Shown here: positions 1 through 7,977 of the stretch, one piece after another | How positions within the stretch are numbered: the first letter of the stretch is position 1 | Layout: the number at the start of each line of letters is the position of its first letter | Assembly: GCA_964531325.1 (NCBI GenBank) | Contig: CAZHCW010000017.1 | Coordinates: 23,018 to 87,017, forward strand | Source: UTCHB3 sp964531325 | GTDB taxonomy: Bacteria > Bacteroidota > Ignavibacteria > Ignavibacteriales > Ignavibacteriaceae | DNA: 64,000 bases | Reading direction: 5' to 3' | The notes under the pieces: generated by a model | Database searches by the model: none | The model's input: the letters and a program-made list of their open reading frames with translations, nothing else | What the model was told of the DNA's origin: nothing | Made by a program: the position numbers and the translations under genes

Positions 1-124
1 CTTTTTTTTTGTGTTTTGTTAAATGAAACGATTTAAAAAGAAAGTATTTGGATGCCTCTTTTTTTATAACAATTGTTTAGAGTATATTCGCAAACAAAAG
101 GTTCAAAAATTTCCGGTAAAACTG

Positions 125-835
125 ATGCCTGAAGAAGAAACTCTATCGTTTACATATCACTTTAAACTTCCACACAATGAAACTAAAGAATTCACTGTGG
201 ATCTTCGAAGGAATGATCTCAGCATCATACACAAGGAGAAAGAGCTCCTTGAGACGGATTGGGCACTTCTCGAAAATTTTGCCTGCTCACATTGCCCGCT
301 CGATCGTGATATCCATAAATATTGCCCGCTTGCTTTAAATCTTCACAAACTCATCCGGGAGTTTAATGATTTTAGCTCATTTGACTCTGTTGAAGTTGAA
401 GTTGAAACAACTTCAAGAAATTTTGCAAAACATACCTCGGTACAATCGGGAGTCAGTAGTCTCTTGGGCATATTCATGGTATCAAGTGGCTGCCCTATAA
501 TGGGCAGGTTAAAACCACTACTTCACAGTCATCTTCCTTTTGCCACTCTTGATGAAACCCAGTTGAGAGTATTTTCCCTCTATCTGCTTTCTCAATATAT
601 CAGATTTAAAAAAGGACAGGAACCTGATTGGGAAATGAACGGTTTGATGAATATTTACGAGAGTATCTCAACTCTAAATAAAAATGTCAGCAAACAAATA
701 GTAAAACTCGAGGAAAAAGATGCGGGCATCAACAGTCTTATTATCCTCAATAACTTTGCAGAATATGTGACTTTTACAATAAGCGAAAAAATGATCGACG
801 AGATCGAGTTTTATGTAAAAGCTTTCTACGAATAG
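125..835 (+). CDS. DUF6901-like conserved hypothetical protein
   Basis: Function unknown. The translation resembles the DUF6901 family as I remember it: an N-terminal beta-rich part, a cysteine cluster (Cys54, Cys57 and Cys67 counted from this start, arranged CSHCPL...YCPLA), a central 'SSGCP' motif near residue 121, and an alpha-helical C-terminal half. The CxxC...C cluster could bind a metal, but that is inference. The frame stays open upstream to an ATG at 23, giving 270 residues. I prefer the ATG at 125 (236 residues) because the extra 34 residues are Lys/Phe/Cys-rich and unlike the rest of the protein. Neither start has a good Shine-Dalgarno sequence. The next gene begins 30 bases downstream on the same strand, so they may be co-transcribed. 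Confidence 0.7.
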   Translation: MPEEETLSFTYHFKLPHNETKEFTVDLRRNDLSIIHKEKELLETDWALLENFACSHCPLDRDIHKYCPLALNLHKLIREFNDFSSFDSVEVEVETTSRNFAKHTSVQSGVSSLLGIFMVSSGCPIMGRLKPLLHSHLPFATLDETQLRVFSLYLLSQYIRFKKGQEPDWEMNGLMNIYESISTLNKNVSKQIVKLEEKDAGINSLIILNNFAEYVTFTISEKMIDEIEFYVKAFYE

Positions 836-865
836 AATTCTTGATAATCCACGAAAGTCATTTAT

Positions 866-1633
866 ATGAAAGATAAAAAGAATCTTCTTTTCCTCTTCCT
901 GGGGATGTTCTTTGTCTCGAATGCCGTTCTTGCAGAATTTATTGGAGTTAAAATTTTTTCACTTGAAAAAACACTTGGGCTGCCACCGGTTTCTCTTTCA
1001 TTTTTTGGACAGGAAAATCTCTCTTTCAATCTCACTGCAGGTGTACTTCTTTGGCCTGTGGTTTTCATTTTTACAGATATTATTAATGAATATTTTGGCA
1101 GAAGGGGAGTTAAACTGCTTTCTTTCATCTCAGCCGGACTTATAGGGTATGCTTATTTGATGGTATATTTTTCCATGGATCTGGTTCCCGCTGATTTTTG
1201 GATTCTCCGGGATACTCCTTCAGGGCAGGTGAACATGAATTCAGCATTTAATGTGATTTTTGGGCAGGGATTATGGATTATCATCGGTTCACTTGTTGCA
1301 TTTTTAATTGGACAGTTGATTGATGTGATTGTTTTTCAATGGGTAAGAAAACACACAGGGAACAAATGGATTTGGGCAAGAGCTACCGGATCAACACTTG
1401 TTTCACAATTCATCGACAGTTTTGTAGTGCTTTTTATTGCCTTCTACTTTGGGGCTAACTGGAGTATAGCTTTAGTCCTGGCTATAGGCATAGTCAATTA
1501 TATATATAAACTTTCAATTGCGATTTTCCTCACGCCAATATTGTATCTTCTCCACATAATCATCGACAAATACCTTGGAAAAGAGCTGGCAGACAAAATG
1601 ATTGAACAGGCTGCTGCTGAAAGCAATCCTTAG
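866..1633 (+). CDS. yhhQ: queuosine precursor transporter (VUT/YhhQ family)
   Basis: A 255-residue polytopic inner-membrane protein with about six hydrophobic segments. It fits the YhhQ/VUT family (COG1738), whose members take up queuosine precursors such as preQ0 for tRNA modification. Family-like features are an N-terminal segment with 'NAVLAEFIGVKIF', the loop 'TDIINEYFGRRGVK' near residue 75, and a late segment with 'GSTLVSQFIDSFVVLFIAF'. The family is usually 210-260 residues, so this is full length. The gene ends three bases before the converging stop of the large AAA+ gene, leaving no room for a separate terminator between them. No queuosine biosynthesis gene is visible nearby, so the substrate is inferred from family membership only. 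Confidence 0.85.
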   Translation: MKDKKNLLFLFLGMFFVSNAVLAEFIGVKIFSLEKTLGLPPVSLSFFGQENLSFNLTAGVLLWPVVFIFTDIINEYFGRRGVKLLSFISAGLIGYAYLMVYFSMDLVPADFWILRDTPSGQVNMNSAFNVIFGQGLWIIIGSLVAFLIGQLIDVIVFQWVRKHTGNKWIWARATGSTLVSQFIDSFVVLFIAFYFGANWSIALVLAIGIVNYIYKLSIAIFLTPILYLLHIIIDKYLGKELADKMIEQAAAESNP

Positions 1634-1636
1634 CGA

Positions 1637-4600
1637 TTAAATCTCAAGATTTTGAACATCCTCAACCGTAATCTTTACAAGATCTTCATCGCTGAGATTT
1701 GACAGAGTGAGGATTCGCTCCTCCTGGTTGCCGATGGCTTTATAAAGCACATTTCGAACAGTTCTCGCATTCCCAAAATTACTGTCTCTATTCTCGTAGA
1801 TTTCCTTAAATACCTCTTGGAGGTGCTCTACTGCGGTTTCATCCAGTTTATATCCGCTCTTTTCTGCCAAAACCCTGGTAATATTTATCATTTCGTCGGG
1901 AGTATAATCTTCGAACATGAAAAAATTTGTAAAGCGACTTTGTAAACCGGGGTTTGAATCGAGGAAATTCCGCATTTCATTTGGATAACCGGCAACTATT
2001 ACAACAAGTTGGTCTGAATAATCCTCCATCCTCTTAAGCAAAGTATCAATCGCTTCCTGGCCAAAATCATTCGCTCCTCTGGAAAGAGTATAAGCTTCAT
2101 CAATAAACAGAGTTCCACCGAGTGCTTTTTTGATGACATCTTCCGTTTTTTGAGCAGTTTGTCCCTGATAACCGGCAACGAGAGATGAACGGTCAACCTC
2201 CACCAGGTGTCCTTTTTCGAGCAAACCAAGTTCTTTATATACTTTACTAAGAAGCCGGGCAACGGTGGTTTTTCCTGTGCCGGGATTCCCCATAAATACT
2301 ACATGAAGATTTTTCTTGATGACTTTAAGTCCTCTTTCTTCACGCATTTTGGCAATTTTGAGTGAGCTAATCAGTTTTTCAGTGGCTTTTTTAACTTCGC
2401 CAAGTCCTGTGAGTGAGTCCAATTCTTTCAAATGTTGTTCAAGCAGCGCCTGATCACCTTCAACCCGTACCTGTCTTTTAGAAGCTACAGGAGCGAGTTC
2501 AATTATGTCTTCAGGAGTGATTGTCTTTGAGATTTCATCTGTTAAATTTTCGTTAGGAATCTCAACAAGTCTGAGAAGGTGCCTTTTCATTGCAGCTTCT
2601 GCAATATTTCTTACCATCCTTGCATTTGAAAATGTTTTGTCTCTTTGCCTGTATCTCTCGTTGAAATATATCTTCAATTTAACCATTGTTTCAGCAGACA
2701 TAACAAGATCTTTCGACTTCAAGATATTCACAGCAATATTTACAAGTTCATCGGGAGTATAGTCTTCAAACAAAATAAACTTGGTAAATCTTGACTTTAG
2801 CCCGACATTACTTTCGAGAAATTTTTCCATATCCTCGGTATAACCTGCAGCGATAACAATGAATTTACCCCTGTCATCTTCCATTCGTTTCAGGAGTGTA
2901 TCAATGGCTTCTTTGCCAAAATCACTTCCTGAATTATCACCGGCTTTAACGAGTGTGTAAGCTTCGTCGATGAAGAGGGTTCCGCCAATTGATTGATTAA
3001 TAAGTTCAGTGGTTTTTGCTGCTGTTTGGCCTACATAACTTGACACCAGATTTTGTCTGTCTGTTTCAACTAAATGACCTTTGGGAAGGATTCCCAAAGC
3101 AGAGTAGATATCACTAAAAATTCGGGCAACAGTTGTTTTCCCGGTTCCGGGATTTCCAAGAAAGACAATATGATCGGAAAATTTGTTTTGAAGGTTTTCA
3201 CTTCTTTCAGAGTAGAATCTTGCGATTTTTACTAATTCATTAATTTCTTTTTTTACGAGGGTTAACCCCATTAATCCATTGAGTTTAACGAGTGATTCCT
3301 CAAGTTTTTCCTCATTAATGCCAACATCAACAAGTTTGCCTTCATCTTTTTTGAAAACGGCTGCAATATCCTCCGGTTCAAAAGTTGTGAGTGCAGTTTC
3401 AGACCTCATCCCCGGGGGAAGTCTTAAATATCTTTTACTCAATCTCATTTTTGCTTCGTCGTAAGTGTTCCTGACCAATCGTCCATTACCAAATGTTTTA
3501 TCTCTGTTTCGGTAAAGATTCATAAATTCTTTGATCAAGAGTTCTTTTGCTTGTTTTGAGAGAGTATAATCCTCTTTGCTTGCCATCATTTCAAAAATCT
3601 GAAACAATTCTTCAGGTGTATAATCATCAAACTGGAAGAACTGAGTAAATCTGGATTTCATACCGGGGTTTGACTCAAGAAAATCATTCATTTCTCCCGG
3701 ATAGCCGGCAACAATGGTTACAAATTCACCGGCTTTGTCTTCCATTCTCTTAAGGAGTGTGTCGATAGCCTCCTGACCAAAATCCTGACCTGAGCCCCCT
3801 TTTTTAACGAGCGTATAAGCTTCATCGATGAAGAGGATCCCACCCATCGCATCTTCAATCATTTTTTCTGTTTTTTGGGCAGTTTCTCCAACATACTGCC
3901 CAACAAGAGCAGCACGGTCACATTCAACAATATGTCCCTTTGGTAAAAGGTTCATCGCCTTAAAAATATCACCAATTACTCTTGCAACAGTTGTTTTACC
4001 GGTACCGGGGTTTCCGAGAAAAACAGAATTAACTGATAGCCCTTCCTTGGTTCTCAGTCCCAGTTTTTTTCTCTCTTGAACAAAGTTCAGATAATCAACA
4101 AAATCACGCATTGTCTGTTTCACAGATGTGAGTCCAACAAATCCATCGAGAGTGGCAAGAACTTTTTCTACTGAGAGTTCACCATCAGAGTGTAACTCTT
4201 CCATCGCTTCAGCTTCTTCAATCTCGTTAATATCATAGTGTTCAAGATCGTAAATTACTGAGAAACCCAAAATAAACCATTTAACACAAACTAATTCATT
4301 ATTCAGGAATATTTCAACCCTGCCTTGACCCGCATTCCAGAACCCGGGGTTACCCGTTCCCCAACTTTGTACAACCGCAACATTACTCCACTCTGACTCT
4401 ATCTGAAGTTCAAAGTTACTTTCACCCATCTGCTTATCATTTACAAACCAGAATGCCTGACCATCAACGGACACATCTTTTTTCTCAAAGTAGGGATTGT
4501 TGACAATAACCTCAACTGCAATAAATCCTTGCGTGGGTGCATTAAACTGATGAACATAATATTTTCTACCACTTTTTAGATTCTCAGACAAATCGAATGT

Positions 4601-5656
4601 TCTTGCAAAGTAGGCTTTGAACTTAACCCCCTTAATTATCTCAAAATCTGTCCTTTTTCCGGAACCGGGACTTTGTGAGACCGGTTTAGCTACTTTATCA
4701 TTCTGTGGTTCGGTTACTTTAGAGTCTTTTTTGCTACTCGGTGAGAGATCAATTATACCTTGCGGATCCGGTTTTTTTATGTCTGAAGATTCTTTAACCG
4801 GGATTATATCGGGATAATCAGCGGTTTCAATGCTTTCAGAACGCTTATTCTGAGTATTGTTACTTTCAATTTCCGCCATTTTAACTGCAAACTCAATTAA
4901 TGCAGGGTTCCCGGGGAGCAGTGTATGCAACTCTTGTAGAAGTGTTTTAGCCTGGAGGATTTTAAATTGTGCAAAACATACTTTTAACTGAATTAATTTT
5001 GATTTGCCTGTTTTTTCAGGTTCTGTAGTACCATCCAATACCTTTTTAGCGGCATATTCGGCATACCAATATTCTTTATAATTCAATGCATCCTCTGCAT
5101 CGAGCAGATAATCACCGGTTGGAGCAAGTAATTTGCTCAGAAAAGTTGATTTGTGACCGGTAAGATTTTTTAGCCATTCTCTTAATTTTGGTTTTCTCTG
5201 AGACAGGGCGGGGTCTATCGAAACTGTAGTGTCGTAGAACCTCATCGCATCTTGATATTTACCAAGAGCAGCCAAACAGGAAGTTTTATACTCCAGTGAT
5301 TTAGCTCCGTATTCAGCCGATAGATTAATCACATAATCAAAATCGGAAAGAGCCGACTCATACATTCCCATTCGATATTGGATCATACCGCGAAAATATC
5401 TCGCATTTGGGTCTTTATCACTTAACTTCACGGCTATATTTGAGTATTCGAGGGCGTCTGATACTTCATAATTTTCGAGGCAAACCAAAGCAAAAACATA
5501 ATTTGCTTCAGGGTCATTCGGGCACAACTCAAGTAATTTAGTGGCAACAACTTTTGCAGACTTAAAGTCTGAATTTTTCAGGAACTGTGATACCTGATCC
5601 TTTAGTTGCTGAATATCTTTAAATGTTAAAACCTTGTTCATTTGTTGGTATGGCAA
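1637..5656 (-). CDS. TPR protein with three CbbX-type AAA+ ATPase domains
   Basis: A 1339-residue cytoplasmic protein. Residues about 10-160 contain TPR-like helical pairs (for example 'ALEYSNIAVKLSDKDPNARYF'). A low-complexity Ser/Lys/Pro linker covers about 265-335, and a Trp-rich beta domain ('WGTGNPGFWNAGQGRVEIF') covers about 340-470. Three consecutive AAA+ modules of the CbbX/SpoVK family follow. Each has a Walker A 'GNPGTGKTTVAR' (near residues 548, 833 and 1123) and a Walker B 'LFIDEAYTL' (near 608, 894 and 1184). Each also has the downstream 'F(G/GK)EAIDTLLKRMED' segment and an arginine-rich 'SRFT' region. CbbX proteins remodel Rubisco, but the wider family acts on other clients and no Rubisco gene is in this window. 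The client is unknown; TPRs suggest protein binding. All three sites look intact. It is separated from groEL by a terminator, so it has its own promoter. Confidence 0.88.
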   Translation of the reverse strand: MPYQQMNKVLTFKDIQQLKDQVSQFLKNSDFKSAKVVATKLLELCPNDPEANYVFALVCLENYEVSDALEYSNIAVKLSDKDPNARYFRGMIQYRMGMYESALSDFDYVINLSAEYGAKSLEYKTSCLAALGKYQDAMRFYDTTVSIDPALSQRKPKLREWLKNLTGHKSTFLSKLLAPTGDYLLDAEDALNYKEYWYAEYAAKKVLDGTTEPEKTGKSKLIQLKVCFAQFKILQAKTLLQELHTLLPGNPALIEFAVKMAEIESNNTQNKRSESIETADYPDIIPVKESSDIKKPDPQGIIDLSPSSKKDSKVTEPQNDKVAKPVSQSPGSGKRTDFEIIKGVKFKAYFARTFDLSENLKSGRKYYVHQFNAPTQGFIAVEVIVNNPYFEKKDVSVDGQAFWFVNDKQMGESNFELQIESEWSNVAVVQSWGTGNPGFWNAGQGRVEIFLNNELVCVKWFILGFSVIYDLEHYDINEIEEAEAMEELHSDGELSVEKVLATLDGFVGLTSVKQTMRDFVDYLNFVQERKKLGLRTKEGLSVNSVFLGNPGTGKTTVARVIGDIFKAMNLLPKGHIVECDRAALVGQYVGETAQKTEKMIEDAMGGILFIDEAYTLVKKGGSGQDFGQEAIDTLLKRMEDKAGEFVTIVAGYPGEMNDFLESNPGMKSRFTQFFQFDDYTPEELFQIFEMMASKEDYTLSKQAKELLIKEFMNLYRNRDKTFGNGRLVRNTYDEAKMRLSKRYLRLPPGMRSETALTTFEPEDIAAVFKKDEGKLVDVGINEEKLEESLVKLNGLMGLTLVKKEINELVKIARFYSERSENLQNKFSDHIVFLGNPGTGKTTVARIFSDIYSALGILPKGHLVETDRQNLVSSYVGQTAAKTTELINQSIGGTLFIDEAYTLVKAGDNSGSDFGKEAIDTLLKRMEDDRGKFIVIAAGYTEDMEKFLESNVGLKSRFTKFILFEDYTPDELVNIAVNILKSKDLVMSAETMVKLKIYFNERYRQRDKTFSNARMVRNIAEAAMKRHLLRLVEIPNENLTDEISKTITPEDIIELAPVASKRQVRVEGDQALLEQHLKELDSLTGLGEVKKATEKLISSLKIAKMREERGLKVIKKNLHVVFMGNPGTGKTTVARLLSKVYKELGLLEKGHLVEVDRSSLVAGYQGQTAQKTEDVIKKALGGTLFIDEAYTLSRGANDFGQEAIDTLLKRMEDYSDQLVVIVAGYPNEMRNFLDSNPGLQSRFTNFFMFEDYTPDEMINITRVLAEKSGYKLDETAVEHLQEVFKEIYENRDSNFGNARTVRNVLYKAIGNQEERILTLSNLSDEDLVKITVEDVQNLEI

Positions 5657-5735
5657 TCGTTTTCAGAAACTTCATAAATCGAAATAAAAAGATACCTCTT
5701 TAGTCAGAAATATAAAAGAAATGATTTATGAAATG

Positions 5736-5772
5736 AAAATAAAAAAGCCCCAAACATTTCTGTAAGGGGCTT
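5736..5772 (-). terminator. intrinsic terminator after groEL
   Basis: AAGCCCC at 5745-5751 pairs with GGGGCTT at 5766-5772 over a 14-base loop. Read on the minus strand, the stem is followed by a T-rich run (complement of 5736-5746). It lies 20 bases past the groEL stop. Confidence 0.85.
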
Positions 5773-5791
5773 AATAAAAAGGGGAGAACTA

Positions 5792-7423
5792 TTAATAGTC
5801 CATTCCGCCCATACCTCCGGGAGGCATCATTGGAGCAGATTCTTTTTCTTTTTTCTCATAAACAACTGCTTCTGTTGTGAGGAGGAGTCCTGAAACCGAA
5901 GCAGCATTTTCAAGCGCTGTTCTCGAAACCTTTGTAGGATCGATAACACCGGCTTTAATGAGGTCTTCGTAAACTTCAGTTGCAGCGTTGAAACCATAAC
6001 TGCCGGTTCCTGCTTTAACATTGTTCGAAACTACTGAACCTTCGAGGCCTGCGTTGAAAACGATTTGTTTTAATGGTTCTTCGAGTGATCTTCTAACGAT
6101 ATCAATACCGGTAGTCTGATCTTCGTTTTCGCCTTTTAAGTCGATAAGTGCACTCATTGCTCTTACAAAAGCAACACCGCCACCTGGAACGATACCTTCT
6201 TCAACTGCTGCACGGGTAGCATGAAGAGCATCATCAACTCTGGCTTTAATTTCTTTCATTTCGATCTCGGTAGAAGCACCAATTTTCAGAACAGCAACAC
6301 CACCTGAAAGTTTTGCGAGTCTTTCCTGGAGTTTTTCTCTGTCATAATCTGAAGTGGTTTTTTCGATCTGTCCTTTGATCTCATTGATTCTTTTCTTGAT
6401 TTCAGCATCTTCGCCCTTGCCTTCAACAATAGTAGTATTATCTTTGTCGATAACAACTTTGCTTGCTGAACCGAGGTATCCGAGCTGAGCGTTTTCAAGT
6501 TTGTAACCTTTTTCTTCGCTGATAACCTGACCGTTTGTAAGGACAGCGATATCTTCGAGCATTGCTTTTCTTCTGTCGCCAAATCCTGGAGCTTTAACTG
6601 CTGCAACACGAAGTGTTCCTCTAAGTTTGTTAACTACCAAAGTTGCGAGTGCTTCGCCTTCGATGTCTTCTGCAATGATAACCAAAGGTCTGCCTTGCTG
6701 AACGGTTTTTTCGAGAATTGGAAGAAGGTCTTTCATTGCTGAAATCTTTTTGTCGTAGATGAGGATGAATGGATCTTCAAGGTTTGCTTCCATTGCATCA
6801 GCATCAGTGATGAAGTAAGGGGAGAGGTAACCTCTGTCGAACTGCATACCTTCAACTACTTCGAGAACGGATTCTGTTCCTTTAGCTTCTTCAACGGTGA
6901 TAACGCCTTCTTTTCCAACTTTATTCATGGCTTCAGCAATTTTTTCGCCGATCCATTTTTCGTTGTTAGCAGAGATTGCACCGACCTGTGCGATCTCTTC
7001 ACTTGTTTCGATGGTTTTTGAGATACTTTTAAGGTAGTCAACCACTTTTGTAACTGCGAGATCGATACCGCGTTTTAAATCCATTGGATTTGCACCTGCG
7101 GTAACATTCTTTAAACCTTCTCTGAATATTGCTTGTGCCAAAACTGTAGCTGTTGTTGTTCCGTCACCGGCAACATCACTTGTTTTTGAAGCAACTTCTT
7201 TCACCATTTGTGCACCCATGTTTTCGATTGCATCTTCGAGTTCAATCTCTTTTGCAACAGAAACACCATCTTTGGTTACGAGGGGAGCACCAAATTTCTT
7301 TTCAAGAATTACATTTCTTCCTTTAGGGCCTAATGTAACCTTAACAGCATTAGCGAGCTGATCCACACCTTTTTTCAGTTTGGAACGAGCATCCACATCA
7401 AATTCAATTATTTTTGAAGCCAT
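5792..7423 (-). CDS. groEL: 60 kDa chaperonin GroEL
   Basis: The 543-residue chaperonin forms the double-ring ATP-driven folding chamber in the cytoplasm. The sequence shows the full family length and the ATP-site segment 'AGDGTTTATVLAQAI' near residue 87. It also has the 'LKRGIDLAVTKVV' helix, the apical-domain segment 'DRGYLSPYFITD', and the typical flexible C-terminal GGM tail ending in MDY. It lies 23 bases downstream of groES on the same strand, the standard bicistronic order, and ends just before an intrinsic terminator. Heat-shock control is indicated by the CIRCE operator in front of groES. There is no second groEL in the window. Confidence 0.98.
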   Translation of the reverse strand: MASKIIEFDVDARSKLKKGVDQLANAVKVTLGPKGRNVILEKKFGAPLVTKDGVSVAKEIELEDAIENMGAQMVKEVASKTSDVAGDGTTTATVLAQAIFREGLKNVTAGANPMDLKRGIDLAVTKVVDYLKSISKTIETSEEIAQVGAISANNEKWIGEKIAEAMNKVGKEGVITVEEAKGTESVLEVVEGMQFDRGYLSPYFITDADAMEANLEDPFILIYDKKISAMKDLLPILEKTVQQGRPLVIIAEDIEGEALATLVVNKLRGTLRVAAVKAPGFGDRRKAMLEDIAVLTNGQVISEEKGYKLENAQLGYLGSASKVVIDKDNTTIVEGKGEDAEIKKRINEIKGQIEKTTSDYDREKLQERLAKLSGGVAVLKIGASTEIEMKEIKARVDDALHATRAAVEEGIVPGGGVAFVRAMSALIDLKGENEDQTTGIDIVRRSLEEPLKQIVFNAGLEGSVVSNNVKAGTGSYGFNAATEVYEDLIKAGVIDPTKVSRTALENAASVSGLLLTTEAVVYEKKEKESAPMMPPGGMGGMDY

Positions 7424-7446
7424 TTTATAGTTTCCTTATTTTTTAA

Positions 7447-7740
7447 TTACTTAATGATTGCAAAGATATCGCTCTCACGCATGATCAGATACTGAGCACC
7501 ATCGAGGGTAATTTCAGTTCCTGAATATTTTCCGTAGAGAACTTTATCGTTAACTTTCACCGACATCGGAACGGATTTACCGTCTTCTGTTACTTTTCCA
7601 GGTCCGGCTGCTACAACAAGACCTTCAATAGGTTTTTCTTTTGCTGTATCAGGAAGATACAAACCACTTTTGGTAACTTCTTCAGCTTCCTGTGGTTTTA
7701 TAATAACCCTGTCTGAGAGGGGTTGAAGATTTAAAGACAT
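7447..7740 (-). CDS. groES: 10 kDa co-chaperonin GroES
   Basis: A 97-residue lid of the GroEL chamber, matching the usual family length. It has the N-terminal 'LQPLSDRVIIKPQEAEE', a mobile loop with 'TKSGLYLPDTAKEKP', the 'VAAGPGK' roof-loop region and the 'VKVNDKVLYGKYSGTEI' strand pair. A GGAGGACAT-type ribosome-binding sequence directly precedes the ATG (on the plus strand, atgtcctcc at 7741-7749). It is the first gene of the groESL operon, with promoter and CIRCE upstream. Confidence 0.98.
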   Translation of the reverse strand: MSLNLQPLSDRVIIKPQEAEEVTKSGLYLPDTAKEKPIEGLVVAAGPGKVTEDGKSVPMSVKVNDKVLYGKYSGTEITLDGAQYLIMRESDIFAIIK

Positions 7741-7773
7741 ATGTCCTCCATTATTTTGAAATATTGATTGTTA

Positions 7774-7800
7774 TTAGCACTCATAAATTGCGAGTGCTAA
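7774..7800 (-). promoter_or_regulatory. CIRCE operator (HrcA binding site) of groESL
   Basis: TTAGCACTC at 7774-7782, nine bases, then GAGTGCTAA at 7792-7800: an exact match to the CIRCE consensus inverted repeat. CIRCE is the operator of the heat-shock repressor HrcA, so groESL is inferred to be HrcA-controlled. The hrcA gene is not in this window. Confidence 0.97.
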
Positions 7801-7827
7801 ATTAACATTTTTTCCTGACATAGTCAA
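7799..7827 (-). promoter_or_regulatory. groESL promoter (TTGACT-N17-TAATTT)
   Basis: On the minus strand, TTGACT (complement of 7822-7827) and TAATTT (complement of 7799-7804) are separated by 17 bases. The -10 overlaps the outer edge of CIRCE by two bases, so a bound repressor would block polymerase. This resembles the general sigma-70 type rather than the TAnnTTTG type seen at lpdA. Confidence 0.6.
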
Positions 7828-7977
7828 GTGATTTTTGTTCACACAACATAAAAAAACTAAAATAATTTTGAGTCAAGCATTTTTTTACAAGGAATTTAAA
7901 TAAAAAATGTTTAATTTGAGTTCCGACCTCTTAACTATTACAAAAGAGTCACCATCATCAACCAACAGGAAGTACTT

